A stretch of DNA of 36,392 bases. Origin: Pseudomonadota bacterium (GTDB lineage: Bacteria; Pseudomonadota; Alphaproteobacteria; Sphingomonadales; SMXR01). The first letter of the stretch is position 1, and each line of letters starts with the position of its first letter. A model generated the notes under the pieces. The model saw only the letters and a program-made list of their open reading frames with translations, had not been told where the DNA came from and searched no databases. Position numbers and translations under genes: made by a program. Below are positions 23,231 through 33,488 of this stretch, in pieces. The stretch is from contig JADFJJ010000015.1 in NCBI GenBank assembly GCA_022566215.1, forward strand, positions 1-36,392, in the 5' to 3' direction.

Positions 23231-24103
23231 CTACTTTTTCACCCGGCGCCAGATGACCCGCATCGAAAAGAACAGCAATATGGTCAGGACCACCATGTAA
23301 GCCGTGACCTTGAAGCCCATTTTGTGGCGGTCGTCGAGATTGGGTTCGGCGGTCCACATCAGGAAATTGGTCACGTCCGCCGCCATCTGTTCGACATTCG
23401 CCTCGGTGCCGTCCTGGTATTCGACCATGTCTTCAAACAAAGGGGCCATCATCAGTATTTCCCAGGTCGGGAAATAAGGATTGTAGTTGGTCACGTCCGA
23501 ATTGAACTCGAAACCGTCCGGCGCGTCCCCGTACCCGGTCAGGATGGAATAGACATAGTTGGGGCCATCCCCGCGGGCTTTGGTGATCAGGGATAAATCC
23601 GGCGGGGCGGCGCCGCTATTGGCGGCCATGGCGGCATTCTGGTTGGCGAACGGACTTGGGAAATAATCGGTCAGGCGCCCGGCCCGCTCAAACATGTCGC
23701 CATAGGCATCGGGACCGTCGGTGACGGTGTATTCAGCGGCGATCTCCTTGGCGGCACCCTCGCTGTAGCCAATCTCGGTCAGGTTGCGGAAGGCGATCTG
23801 GTTCAGGCCATGACAGGCCGAGCAACTCTCCCGGTAAACCTGGAGACCACGGCGCACCGAAGCCATGTCATACTGGCCCAGGGGGCCGTCAAACGGCCAC
23901 GCCACCTGGTTGGGGGGCAGCGCCGGGCGCTCCTCTCCGGCGGCCGCTTCAATGCCAAGCACATCGTACATCCAATAACGGAATGTCCCTTCCCCGGCCG
24001 GGCTGAAGGTCAGGAACAAGGCAATCCTGAGGGCGAATAGCGCTAACACCATAACGGTCAAAAGGGCGACAATTTTGTCTACGTTTTTTTTCAAAAAATC
24101 CAT
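23231..24103 (-). CDS. petC: Cytochrome c1 subunit of the bc1 complex
   Basis: The 290-aa protein has an N-terminal membrane leader, the haem-c motif CSACH (Cys94, Cys97, His98), GLNQIAFRNLTE, GPNYVYSILTGY, a Met in EILMMAPLF as likely sixth haem ligand and a C-terminal transmembrane anchor (VTAYMVVLTILLFFSMRVIW). It passes electrons from the Rieske protein to a soluble or membrane cytochrome c in the periplasm. It lies 18 bp after petB. The N-terminal hydrophobic stretch has no clear cleavage site by eye. Confidence 0.95.
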   Translation of the reverse strand: MDFLKKNVDKIVALLTVMVLALFALRIALFLTFSPAGEGTFRYWMYDVLGIEAAAGEERPALPPNQVAWPFDGPLGQYDMASVRRGLQVYRESCSACHGLNQIAFRNLTEIGYSEGAAKEIAAEYTVTDGPDAYGDMFERAGRLTDYFPSPFANQNAAMAANSGAAPPDLSLITKARGDGPNYVYSILTGYGDAPDGFEFNSDVTNYNPYFPTWEILMMAPLFEDMVEYQDGTEANVEQMAADVTNFLMWTAEPNLDDRHKMGFKVTAYMVVLTILLFFSMRVIWRRVKK

Positions 24104-24121
24104 TTTCTTTTCCCCTTGGCC

Positions 24122-25372
24122 TTACTGGATAACCGGTTCTGACCGGATAACCGGTTCTGAGATGCTTTTCGGCAAAGGCCGGGTTTTTTCATACTTGCCC
24201 AGCAAGTACAGGATGACCGTGAAATGCAGGAAATAATAGGCGGTGCCAAACTGCCCGAGGTAAATCCAGATCCCGTCCACCGGCATGGCCCCGACCACCC
24301 CCAGCAGGAAGACATCGGCTACCATAATCCAGAAAAAGATCCGCGACAGCGGCCTGAAGGTCATCGAGCGCACCTTGGACTTGTCGATCCACGGAATGAC
24401 AAACAAGATCATGATAGAGCCGGCCATGGCGATAACGCCCCACAGCTTGGCGTTGGGAATCAGGTGTTCCCAGGTCACCGCCCGCAAAATCGCATAGAAG
24501 GGCAGGAAATACCATTCCGGCACAATATGCGGCGGGGTGACCCCCGGATTGGCCGGAATGTAGTTGTCCGGGTGGCTCATCAAATTCGGATAGTAAAACA
24601 CCAACACCGCAAAGATAACAATAAACACACCCATCCCGAACAAATCCTTGACGGTATAAAAGGGATGGAACGGAATGGTGTCCGAAGTGCCTTTTTTGAC
24701 ATTAATTCCCTTGGGATTTCCTGACCCGTGAACATGCAGCGCCCAGATATGCACAATCACAATGCCAACGATGAGAAACGGAAACAGATAATGAAAGCTG
24801 TAAAAACGGTTCAAGGTGGCGTTATCGACCGCGAATGATCCTCTCAGCCATTCGACCACGTCGGTGCCGACCCCCGGGATGGCGCTGAAAAATTCGGTAA
24901 TCACGGTCGCCGCCCAGAAACTCATCTGGCCCCAGGGCAGGACGTAGCCGGTAAAAGCGGTCATCATCATCAACAGCAGGATCACCAGACCCAGCATCCA
25001 CAGCAATTCGCGCGGGGCCTTGAAGGAGCCATAATAAAGCCCCCGGAAGACATGGATAAAGACCACCAGAAAAAACAGCGATCCGCCGTTGGAGTGAACG
25101 TAGCGCATCAGCCAGCCGTAGTTGACGTCGCGCATGATGTGCTCGATCGACTCGAAAGCGCCGGCCGCCGACGGATTATAATACATCGCCAGGATAATGC
25201 CGGTGATAATCTGGATAACTAAGGCAAAACCGGCCAGCGAGCCGAAGTTCCACCAGTAGTTCAAATTTTTCGGGGTGTGATAGCCGGTGCCGACGGCATT
25301 ATCCAACAGGCTGAAAATGGGAAGCCGGTCTTCGATCCAGCCCATGATGCCGGTATATTTATGCTTTGCCAT
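24122..25372 (-). CDS. petB: Cytochrome b subunit of the bc1 complex
   Basis: The 416-aa polytopic protein has the four haem-ligand His residues in RYVHSNGGS...FIHVFRG and [10 protein letters not shown]...VIVHIWALH, and the quinol-oxidation-site PEWY motif in [15 protein letters not shown]. It oxidises ubiquinol at Qo and reduces quinone at Qi. The start at 25372 lies 1 bp after the Rieske stop, with GGGAGG inside the Rieske end; the longer frame into that gene is rejected. The last residues are a duplicated hexapeptide, [12 protein letters not shown], from an 18-bp tandem repeat at 24127-24160. Confidence 0.95.
   Translation of the reverse strand: MAKHKYTGIMGWIEDRLPIFSLLDNAVGTGYHTPKNLNYWWNFGSLAGFALVIQIITGIILAMYYNPSAAGAFESIEHIMRDVNYGWLMRYVHSNGGSLFFLVVFIHVFRGLYYGSFKAPRELLWMLGLVILLLMMMTAFTGYVLPWGQMSFWAATVITEFFSAIPGVGTDVVEWLRGSFAVDNATLNRFYSFHYLFPFLIVGIVIVHIWALHVHGSGNPKGINVKKGTSDTIPFHPFYTVKDLFGMGVFIVIFAVLVFYYPNLMSHPDNYIPANPGVTPPHIVPEWYFLPFYAILRAVTWEHLIPNAKLWGVIAMAGSIMILFVIPWIDKSKVRSMTFRPLSRIFFWIMVADVFLLGVVGAMPVDGIWIYLGQFGTAYYFLHFTVILYLLGKYEKTRPLPKSISEPVIRSEPVIQ
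24127..24160. repeat. 18-bp tandem duplication at the 3' end of petB
   Basis: GGATAACCGGTTCTGA occurs at 24127-24142 and again at 24145-24160, separated by CC, so the period is 18 bp. Each copy contains the palindrome AACCGGTT. The duplication is in frame and adds six residues to the cytochrome b C terminus, likely by replication slippage. Confidence 0.85.
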
Positions 25373-25373
25373 C

Positions 25374-25925
25374 CTAAGCCTCCCTGGCGCCGATAATGAT
25401 TTTGTCATCGCCATCAAAGACATAATCCGGAACCAGCAGGTTGGTCGGCGCCGGGCCTTTCCGGATGCGGCCCGAGGTATCGTAGTGCGATCCATGGCAG
25501 GGGCAGAACCAGCCTCCGTATTCACCGCGCTCGCCGATCGGGATACAGCCCAGATGGGTGCAGATGCCGACCATGATCAGCCACTCGGGTTTTATCCTCC
25601 GGGACTGGTCGGTCTGGGGGTCTTTCAATTCACTTAAAGGCGTTGCTTCGGCCTCAAGAATTTCCTGCTCGGTGCGGTGGCGGATAAAGACCGGTTTTTT
25701 CTGCCAGAAAACGGTGATGCTTTGGCCAACATCGATCTGGCTGATGTCCACTTCAGTGGTCGTCAGCGCCAGAATATCGGCCGACGGGTTCATCTGATCG
25801 ATCATCGGCCAGATCGCGGCGCCAACCGCAATTCCGCCCACCGCCCCGGTTAAAACGTGAATAAAATCACGTCGCGTAACCCCCTCGTGCGGGGCCCCGT
25901 TTGTTCCCTTACCCTTAGGTGCCAT
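25374..25925 (-). CDS. petA: Ubiquinol-cytochrome c reductase Rieske iron-sulfur subunit
   Basis: The 183-aa protein has a Tat-type N terminus ([11 protein letters not shown], Arg18-Arg19) with a hydrophobic anchor, and the Rieske 2Fe-2S motifs CTHLGC and CPCHGSH. Ligands are Cys122, His124, Cys141 and His144, with a Cys127-Cys143 disulfide. It moves electrons from quinol to cytochrome c1. It is the first gene of petABC-apt, and an AAGGAA ribosome site precedes the start at 25925. Confidence 0.96.
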   Translation of the reverse strand: MAPKGKGTNGAPHEGVTRRDFIHVLTGAVGGIAVGAAIWPMIDQMNPSADILALTTTEVDISQIDVGQSITVFWQKKPVFIRHRTEQEILEAEATPLSELKDPQTDQSRRIKPEWLIMVGICTHLGCIPIGERGEYGGWFCPCHGSHYDTSGRIRKGPAPTNLLVPDYVFDGDDKIIIGAREA

Positions 25926-26102
25926 GGGACTGTTCCTTAATCTCTGAGTTCCCTAAATTTTTGAGAAGAGTTCGCAATTTTATTCACGTCTGGAACCCCT
26001 CTCCGGTATCTTGGGGACAAGGTTTAGCGGGGGTTGAGACCGATTGCAACCGTCCTGTTAGCCTTTGCTGGATTTTTTTCAAAAAAGCCTTAAAAGGGCG
26101 TT
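25926..26102. promoter_or_regulatory. Divergent intergenic region between petA and trmL
   Basis: This 177-bp gap must carry promoters for petABC-apt (leftward) and trmL-hemF (rightward). AT-rich patches near 25950-25985 could include a leftward -10. I see no clear FNR, Fur or other palindrome and no RNA gene. The role is inferred from layout. Confidence 0.35.
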
Positions 26103-26555
26103 ATGGAGCTTGCTTTATATCAGCCGGATATCCCGCAAAACACCGGCGCAATGATCCGCACATGCGCCTGTCTCGGGGTCCCTGTCCACATCATTGAACC
26201 GTGCGGATTTCCCTTTTCCGACAAGGGGTTGCGGCGCGCCGGGCTGGATTATCTGGAGCTGGCGGAGATCACCCGTCACGACAGCTGGGACCATTTCAAT
26301 GAGTGGCGCAAGGGGTCCGGCAAAAGACTGGTTTTATTGACCACAAAAGCCGCCATGCTCTACACCGATTTTGAATTCCTGAGCGGGGATATCCTGCTCG
26401 CCGGGCGCGAATCCGCCGGGGTCCCGGATGCGCTTCACAAGTGCGCTGATGCGCGTGTCAAAATCCCGATGCAAAAGGGCGCGCGCTCCTTGAATGTTGC
26501 GGTTGCCGCGGCTATGGTTTTGGGCGAGGCTTTGCGGCAGATGGGAACGAAATAA
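26103..26555 (+). CDS. trmL: tRNA (cytidine(34)-2'-O)-methyltransferase TrmL
   Basis: The 150-aa SPOUT-fold enzyme methylates the wobble 2'-OH of tRNA-Leu. Motifs are [21 protein letters not shown] at the start, [12 protein letters not shown] in the trefoil knot and [26 protein letters not shown] at the end. Length is typical of the short TrmL form. hemF starts 2 bp after its TAA. Confidence 0.95.
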   Translation: MELALYQPDIPQNTGAMIRTCACLGVPVHIIEPCGFPFSDKGLRRAGLDYLELAEITRHDSWDHFNEWRKGSGKRLVLLTTKAAMLYTDFEFLSGDILLAGRESAGVPDALHKCADARVKIPMQKGARSLNVAVAAAMVLGEALRQMGTK

Positions 26556-26557
26556 AT

Positions 26558-27412
26558 ATGGAAAATAAAAAGAACCGGGCGAGCGCGTGGTTTGAGGAAC
26601 TGCGCACCTCGATCTGTTCGTCTTACGAGCAATTGGAGCAGGACTATGCCGGCCCCTATTGCGATCTGGCGCCGGGAAAATTTGAACGCAAATCCTGGCG
26701 GCGGGAAGACCTCGGCGGTGGTGATGGCGGGGGTGGCATCACAGCGGTTATGGAAGGCCGGTTGTTTGAGCGGGTCGGGGTCAATGTTTCGACAGTGCAT
26801 GGGACGTTTTCCGAAGAGTTTGCCAAGGCCATTCCCGGGGCGGAAGAAGACCCCCGGTTTTGGGCATCTGGCATCTCACTTGTGGCGCACCCGTGGAGCC
26901 CCCACGTGCCGGCGGTTCATTTCAACACCCGCTTTATTGTCACCACCAAGGCCTGGTTCGGCGGCGGCGGCGACATGACCCCAACCTTTCCCGATGACCA
27001 GGACACCAAAGATTTTCATAACGCCTTCAAGGCGGCCTGCGGCAAGCACGACCCTGAATACTTCCCGAAATTCAAGAAGTGGTGCGATGACTATTTCTTT
27101 ATCAAGCACCGCAACGAGCCGCGCGGGGTTGGCGGGATTTTTTACGACAATCTCGACAGCGGCGACTGGGATGCGGATTTCGCCTTTAGCCAGGATGTCG
27201 GGCGGGCGTTCCGCGATATCGTTCCCAAAATTTACCGCCGCCACATGGACCAGCCATGGTCGGAAGAGGAACGCGATGCGCTGCTGTACAAACGCGGCCG
27301 CTATGTGGAATTTAACCTGATCTATGACCGCGGCACCCTGTTCGGCCTGAAAACCGGCGGCAACGTCGATGCTATCCTGATGTCGATGCCGCCCGAGGTG
27401 AAATGGCGCTAG
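26558..27412 (+). CDS. hemF: Oxygen-dependent coproporphyrinogen III oxidase
   Basis: The 284-aa cytoplasmic enzyme decarboxylates two propionates of coproporphyrinogen III to make protoporphyrinogen IX using O2, so the organism has an aerobic haem pathway. It shows [41 protein letters not shown]-type [26 protein letters not shown] in family order, and [18 protein letters not shown] at the end. Its product feeds the cytochromes encoded opposite. Its TAG shares CTAG with the stop of cca. Confidence 0.96.
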   Translation: MENKKNRASAWFEELRTSICSSYEQLEQDYAGPYCDLAPGKFERKSWRREDLGGGDGGGGITAVMEGRLFERVGVNVSTVHGTFSEEFAKAIPGAEEDPRFWASGISLVAHPWSPHVPAVHFNTRFIVTTKAWFGGGGDMTPTFPDDQDTKDFHNAFKAACGKHDPEYFPKFKKWCDDYFFIKHRNEPRGVGGIFYDNLDSGDWDADFAFSQDVGRAFRDIVPKIYRRHMDQPWSEEERDALLYKRGRYVEFNLIYDRGTLFGLKTGGNVDAILMSMPPEVKWR

Positions 27413-28611
27413 GGAAGATTATCCAGCAAGTCTTCTTTGGAAAGTAGGAAATCGCTTTTCAGCCAGCGCGCCTCGAGGCCGTCGAGAATTTTGCCCATCC
27501 CAGTACCGGGTTTGACGCCGCGCTTCTTCAGGTCAGCTCCTTGAACGGGGAATTTCGGGATTTCATAACCGCCGGCATAATCCAGAAGGGCTGTGATGTC
27601 TTCCGCCGCCCCGCCGCGCAGGATCAGCCGGTCGCGGAAGGCTTCCTCCCGGTGGAGATATAGTTCAGCCCGGGCCTTTTTTTCACTCACTTTACCGGGC
27701 AGCGGGTTGGTCACCGCCTCCAGAAGTCTTTTCCCTTGCCGGTTGGACAATTTCAATGCAGTGGCAATGCTTATGGCTTCGAAATTACCGGCGGCCAGAA
27801 ACGCCCCAAGCCGGCGCAAGCCGGAAACATCCCCCAGGGCATTTTCCAGGCTGACAATCCGCTCCAGCCTCCCAAAATCAAAAGTAAATCCCTCAAACAA
27901 TTGGCCAAGAACCCCTACTTTTTCCATGGCCTTCAAGAGCGGCACGGGATCCGGAGCCCGCAGCAGTTTAAAGGTCTCCGCCGCCACCCGTTCTCCGGAA
28001 AGAATGTTCAAAAGATCGAGCTTTCGGCCGACCGCTTCAAGGGCATCCCGGTCCAGCGGCCCCTGCCCGTACCAGGCATGAAAGCGGAACAGGCGCAGGA
28101 TGCGCAGCGCGTCCTCTTCAATCCGCTTGGCGGCATCGCCGATAAAGCGGACCTGGCCGCGTTTAAGGTCGTCCCCGCCGCCGAAATAATCATAAAGAGC
28201 GCCATCCGGTGAAAGGTAGAGCGCGTTGATGGTAAAATCGCGGCGCGCGGCATCTTCCCGCCAGTCGTCATGGAACGCCACCTTGGCATGGCGCCCGAAG
28301 GTCTCAACATCATGGCGCAGCGTGGTCACTTCAAAGTGCCGGCCGGGGAAAACGGCGGTGACGGTGCCAAATTTCAGCCCGGTGGGAACCACTTTTATTT
28401 TTGCAGCTTCCAAGCGCTTGATCACCTCCTCGGGGGTGAGCGTGGTGGCCAGATCGACGTCCTCGACGGGCTTCCTGATCAGGCTGTCGCGCACCGCACC
28501 GCCGACGAACCGGCACGCATCCTTGCCCAGCGCGCTAACCAATTCCCCGGCGCTGCCCTTCATCCAGTCAAAAGCGCGGCCGGATATGTCTATTTTTTGT
28601 TCATTGGGCAT
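27409..28611 (-). CDS. CCA-adding tRNA nucleotidyltransferase/poly(A) polymerase family
   Basis: The 400-aa class II nucleotidyltransferase has [12 protein letters not shown] (the GGxVRD motif) with catalytic Asp residues in VEDVDLATT, then [18 protein letters not shown] and [15 protein letters not shown]. It adds or repairs the 3' CCA end of tRNA; a poly(A) polymerase role cannot be excluded, but the size fits alphaproteobacterial CCA enzymes. It begins 6 bp after the Nudix gene stop in a leftward operon with DUF1285, and its stop overlaps hemF by three bases. Confidence 0.92.
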   Translation of the reverse strand: MPNEQKIDISGRAFDWMKGSAGELVSALGKDACRFVGGAVRDSLIRKPVEDVDLATTLTPEEVIKRLEAAKIKVVPTGLKFGTVTAVFPGRHFEVTTLRHDVETFGRHAKVAFHDDWREDAARRDFTINALYLSPDGALYDYFGGGDDLKRGQVRFIGDAAKRIEEDALRILRLFRFHAWYGQGPLDRDALEAVGRKLDLLNILSGERVAAETFKLLRAPDPVPLLKAMEKVGVLGQLFEGFTFDFGRLERIVSLENALGDVSGLRRLGAFLAAGNFEAISIATALKLSNRQGKRLLEAVTNPLPGKVSEKKARAELYLHREEAFRDRLILRGGAAEDITALLDYAGGYEIPKFPVQGADLKKRGVKPGTGMGKILDGLEARWLKSDFLLSKEDLLDNLP

Positions 28612-28617
28612 GGCTAT

Positions 28618-29265
28618 TTATTCCTCCACGCCGGCGTAGGCCAGCAGCGCCTCGCGCAGGTTGATCAGCATCGCCGCGGTCGCCCCCCAGATAAACCGCC
28701 CCTGATAATCAAAGGCATAATAGCGCCGCGGCTGGCCCTGATAAATGGCAGTGTGTTTTTGTACATTCGCTTTGTCCAGAAAAAAACCCAGCGGGGCCTC
28801 AAACGCATCCGCCACTTCGCGGGCATCCAGGGTGGGCGTAAAGGTCTGTTGAACAAGGCCGATCACCGGGGTCACGCGATAGCCGGTTATGGTCTGGTAG
28901 GGGCTCAGGCTTCCAATAATTCTGACCAGGCCGGGATCTAGGCCAATCTCCTCCTTTGCTTCACGAAGCGCGGTATCGGTCAGCGTTTTATCCCCTTGGT
29001 CCTGGCTGCCGCCGGGAAAGGCGATCTGGCCGGGATGTTCCTTCATGGTCTCGGGCCGCTGGGTGAAAAAAATGCTCAACCCCGGGGCGCCCGCCAGGAT
29101 CGGGATCAGGACCGCCGCCGGCTTGCCCCGGGGGGCATCCCGGTATCCGGCGATCGAACCGTCGCCGGTCAACGGCTTTGACGCCGCTATCGGGCCATTC
29201 AGCGGATCACCCCGGAGCAGTTTTTGCTCCAAAGTCTCAAGGGTTCTATCGAGGAGATTGCTCAT
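28618..29265 (-). CDS. CoA pyrophosphatase-type Nudix hydrolase
   Basis: The 215-aa protein has HPGQIAFPGGSQDQGDKTLTDTALREAKEEIGL. This combines the CoA-diphosphatase subfamily lead-in (HPGQIAFPGG) with a Nudix box whose REAKEEIG supplies the Mg2+-binding Glu residues. It probably splits CoA or acyl-CoA into phosphopantetheine and 3',5'-ADP. It is coupled to DUF1285 by ATGA at 29262-29265 and precedes cca, an arrangement common in the class. Confidence 0.9.
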   Translation of the reverse strand: MSNLLDRTLETLEQKLLRGDPLNGPIAASKPLTGDGSIAGYRDAPRGKPAAVLIPILAGAPGLSIFFTQRPETMKEHPGQIAFPGGSQDQGDKTLTDTALREAKEEIGLDPGLVRIIGSLSPYQTITGYRVTPVIGLVQQTFTPTLDAREVADAFEAPLGFFLDKANVQKHTAIYQGQPRRYYAFDYQGRFIWGATAAMLINLREALLAYAGVEE

Positions 29266-29825
29266 ACCTCACCAATATCAAAACGCTGGCCCGAACTCCA
29301 AACCGATAGTCTGGTCCGGCCCTGGTCTTTGGCGGCTTCGGCAATTTCCACCAGCTGGTAAAAAACCGGACGGTTGATCAGCGCCTCCAGATTGTCACGC
29401 ACCAGAATGTAAGGGGACGGCTGTTGTGTTTTTGGATCGGTTTCGACCCGGATCGGGTGGTCGTGATCCGCGATCACCCAGTCATCGACATTGGTGCGGA
29501 AGCTCAGGGTTTGCTCCCGGCCCTGGCCATTTTGCACCATCTCGACCGCGACGAAGGGCGCGTCATCAACCTTGATGCCGAGTTTTTCCACCGGGGTCAC
29601 CAGGTAATATTTGCCGTCCTGATCATGGCGCAGGACGGTCGAGAACAGTTTCACCATCGCCATTCTGCCGATCGGCGTACCCATATAATACCAGGCGCCA
29701 TCGCGGGCGATGCGCATATCCATATCGCCGCAAAAATCCGGGTTCCACAAATGGACCGGGGGAAGTTTTTTCCCCTTTATGGCTTTCAGGATTTCCTGAA
29801 GGGTATTCGGGTCATCGGCGGACAT
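29262..29825 (-). CDS. DUF1285 domain-containing protein
   Basis: The 187-aa protein matches DUF1285: PPVHLWNPDFCGDMDMRIARDGAWYYMGTPIGR, LFSTVLRHDQDGKYYLVTPVEK and PYILVRDNLEALINRPVFYQLVE. No catalytic residues are known for the family, which is usually found beside the CoA-type Nudix and cca genes as here. The start at 29825 follows GAAGG; a frame extension to 29876 would run towards the porin stop and lacks family similarity. Confidence 0.88.
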   Translation of the reverse strand: MSADDPNTLQEILKAIKGKKLPPVHLWNPDFCGDMDMRIARDGAWYYMGTPIGRMAMVKLFSTVLRHDQDGKYYLVTPVEKLGIKVDDAPFVAVEMVQNGQGREQTLSFRTNVDDWVIADHDHPIRVETDPKTQQPSPYILVRDNLEALINRPVFYQLVEIAEAAKDQGRTRLSVWSSGQRFDIGEV

Positions 29826-29869
29826 AAGGGCCTTCTTTCTCTGAGAAGATCCTTTTAGCCTGTTACACG

Positions 29870-31084
29870 CTACCAATCAATTTGGGTTCTGATCCCGAAG
29901 GCGTTGACCGCATTGGCGCCATCCGTCCCGTTGGCCGCCACCAGCAACGCCCGGGCAATGTTCGAGTGTGAATAATTGACCGCCACCTTGATGTGCCCGG
30001 ACAGCCACCAGTTGGCGCCGATGATGAAGGTTTTCTGGATGCCGCCGAAAATGCCGGCATCGACCAGGTCGATATGGTCATAGCGGACCACCAGCTGCAG
30101 GGCGCCCCTGCCCCCTTTCAGAACCGAGGTGGTCACCTTGGGGCGGTCCAGTGCGCCTTTTTTGGCGTTGTAGGTTGGGCTGCCGCCGAACAGGAAATAC
30201 CCGGCGTTAATGTAACCACCCCAAAAGGCCGGGTCTTTTTGCCCGACCGCCGGGGCCGCCAGTTGCGCTTTCATGAAACCCAGCTCGCCGTAAAGGCTGA
30301 AAGGCCCCTTGAAGACCCCCGCCTCAAAGCCGAAAAAAGTATCAGCGTCGGCGATCCGGCTGGTGTTCAGAAACCGCGGGGCCAGATGCTGGAAGGCCCG
30401 CTCTCGGTATTGGAAATTGCTTTGGTTATCCCCGGTTTCACGGTAGCGGAAACCGGCCCCAAGGTGGACGGTGGCCTCACCCGCCGGGATCGCGCGGGTG
30501 GCGCGGACGGTAAACTTGAAGCCGGTATGGTCGCCGCTGCCGGCGAACCCGCCCCGGAAGACGCCAACCGCGAACAGGCCCTTGTCAGACGCCCTGGTCA
30601 ACGTAATTCCGAACTGGCGGCCGAAAGCGAAAGCATCGGAATAGCCGCTGCGCTCCATCACGTCGGTAAAGCGGCTGGAGGTTGCCTCGTCAAATGACGG
30701 CGGCAACTTGAAATGCCCGCCCTTGATCTCAATCGGTCCTTTCCAGGCAATGTAGATATCCTTGTAGGTGACCTTCTTGCGGGCGAAGTCGGCGGTGAAA
30801 CGAAAGGCGATTTTGTTCCCGTAACCGCCGTCGACGCCAACCCGCGCGGTGCGGAACTCGCTGGCGTTCAGATTGATGGTATTGTCCCGGTCATTGACCC
30901 AGGCATGGTCGAGAAAAACCCTGCCCTTCAGTTTGATCACAAACTTGCCGCCGGCGGACCTGATGACCGGCTTGTTGTCCCAGTCGAGGTTCAGTGTATT
31001 GCCGCCCGATGTACTCTGGGCCCCGGCCGGCATCGCCAAAGCTATTAACAAAAGTACACCCGCTCCCAAACCTCCATACTTCAT
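29870..31084 (-). CDS. OprO/OprP-type phosphate-selective porin
   Basis: The 404-aa outer-membrane protein has a signal peptide (GVLLLIALAMPAGA, cleavage near AGA-QS) and the OprP family pattern: KLKGRVFLDHAWVND, ASEFRTARVGVDGGYGNKIAFRFTADFA, KDIYIAWKG...GHFKLPPSFDEATSSRFTDVMER and FGRQFGITLTR. It ends with a terminal aromatic (TQIDW). Members form trimeric anion channels; OprP takes up phosphate and OprO polyphosphate. A likely Pho box upstream supports phosphate control. It is 44 bp before DUF1285 and could share its transcript. Confidence 0.9.
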   Translation of the reverse strand: MKYGGLGAGVLLLIALAMPAGAQSTSGGNTLNLDWDNKPVIRSAGGKFVIKLKGRVFLDHAWVNDRDNTINLNASEFRTARVGVDGGYGNKIAFRFTADFARKKVTYKDIYIAWKGPIEIKGGHFKLPPSFDEATSSRFTDVMERSGYSDAFAFGRQFGITLTRASDKGLFAVGVFRGGFAGSGDHTGFKFTVRATRAIPAGEATVHLGAGFRYRETGDNQSNFQYRERAFQHLAPRFLNTSRIADADTFFGFEAGVFKGPFSLYGELGFMKAQLAAPAVGQKDPAFWGGYINAGYFLFGGSPTYNAKKGALDRPKVTTSVLKGGRGALQLVVRYDHIDLVDAGIFGGIQKTFIIGANWWLSGHIKVAVNYSHSNIARALLVAANGTDGANAVNAFGIRTQIDW

Positions 31085-31161
31085 CGTCTGTTTCCTCTAA
31101 TCTTCATTAGCCGGGTCTTATTAAACCCCTCCATTAAAGCCATCAAGGCGAATATCTTCAC

Positions 31162-31177
31162 CCCCTGGTTTCAGGGG
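31162..31177 (-). other. Hairpin in the porin leader
   Basis: CCCCTG and CAGGGG pair perfectly around a four-base loop between the predicted porin promoter and its start. It could stabilise the porin mRNA leader. On the plus strand ATTTT follows, which looks like a weak terminator, but no rightward gene precedes it. Confidence 0.45.
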
Positions 31178-31179
31178 AT

Positions 31180-31213
31180 TTTCTAGAACCCCGGCATGAC
31201 TTTCATATGACAG
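31180..31213 (-). promoter_or_regulatory. Pho box and -10 element for the porin gene (PhoB-regulated promoter)
   Basis: On the minus strand CTGTCATATGAAAGTCAT (31213-31196) matches the 18-bp PhoB box consensus at 15 positions by hand. Its two 7-mers, CTGTCAT and AAGTCAT, are spaced 11 bp as required. Ten bases further lies TAGAAA (31185-31180), a plausible -10, which is the usual PhoB-promoter geometry. The porin start is 96 bp downstream of that -10. Together with the porin family this predicts induction at low phosphate. Confidence 0.55.
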
Positions 31214-31238
31214 GAATATTAAGGTTAAATGACAACAA

Positions 31239-31266
31239 AAAAGGCCGGGAAAAATCCCGGCCTTTT
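31239..31266 (-). terminator. Strong rho-independent terminator after groEL
   Basis: AAAAGGCCGGGA (31239-31250) and TCCCGGCCTTTT (31255-31266) form a 12-bp stem with a four-base loop, 27 bp after the groEL stop. In the leftward direction it is followed by TT. Its A/T-tailed symmetry would also let it stop rightward transcription. Confidence 0.9.
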
Positions 31267-31292
31267 CAATATCTTTAAAAAGGGTGCTGGCT

Positions 31293-32939
<1,647 letters not shown>

Positions 32940-32975
32940 TCAATTCCTTTGGTTTTTGAATATTCAGTTGAAATG

Positions 32976-33266
32976 TTACTTGCTGATAATGCCGAGAATG
33001 TCGGATTCTTTCATGATCAGCAGTTCCTCACCGTCGATCTTGATCTCGTTGCCAGACCACTGGCCAAACAGAACCCGGTCGCCGGCCTTGACGTCAAGCG
33101 CGACGACTTTGCCGTCTTCACCCCGGGCCCCGGCGCCAACCGCGATTACTTTGCCTTCGCTGGGTTTTTCCTTGGCGGTATCCGGAATAATGATTCCGCC
33201 CGGCGTTTTTTCTTCGTTTTCGATACGCCGGACCAGAACCCGGTCATGTAATGGACGAAATTTCAT
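32976..33266 (-). CDS. groES: Co-chaperonin GroES (10 kDa)
   Basis: The 96-aa GroES begins [16 protein letters not shown]. It has the mobile-loop segment [23 protein letters not shown] and ends with [30 protein letters not shown]. It caps the GroEL ring. A GAAAGGGAT ribosome site precedes the start, and the CIRCE element lies 43 bp upstream. Confidence 0.98.
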   Translation of the reverse strand: MKFRPLHDRVLVRRIENEEKTPGGIIIPDTAKEKPSEGKVIAVGAGARGEDGKVVALDVKAGDRVLFGQWSGNEIKIDGEELLIMKESDILGIISK

Positions 33267-33309
33267 GGGAATATCCCTTTCCAGTAATTTTATCTTTTAA
33301 TTTCCTGAT

Positions 33310-33336
33310 TTAGCACTCCTCGTTGATGAGTGCCAA
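33310..33336 (-). promoter_or_regulatory. CIRCE element (HrcA operator) of groESL
   Basis: TTAGCACTC (33310-33318), nine bases, then GAGTGCCAA (33328-33336) matches the consensus TTAGCACTC-N9-GAGTGCTAA with a single change. This is the operator bound by the HrcA repressor at chaperone operons. Its position between promoter and groES start predicts heat-shock derepression. Confidence 0.95.
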
Positions 33337-33346
33337 TCGTCGCGGC

Positions 33347-33376
33347 TAGATATTGCTATTTATGCTCAAGAGTCAA
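33347..33376 (-). promoter_or_regulatory. Putative groESL promoter
   Basis: On the minus strand TTGACT (33376-33371) and a weak TATCTA (33352-33347) are 18 bp apart, just upstream of CIRCE. The -35 also reads CCTTGAC, close to the heat-shock sigma-32 form of alphaproteobacteria. The placement is good but the -10 is poor. Confidence 0.45.
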
Positions 33377-33488
33377 GGCTTGGGTGCGGAATTGTGAAAT
33401 TTAATTTCTTGTTTTTTTAAACCAGAATGAGCTTGTCTTCCTTGGCTCTTTAATCAAAACTGCAAAAAATTCAAAATTTGGGGTGTCT

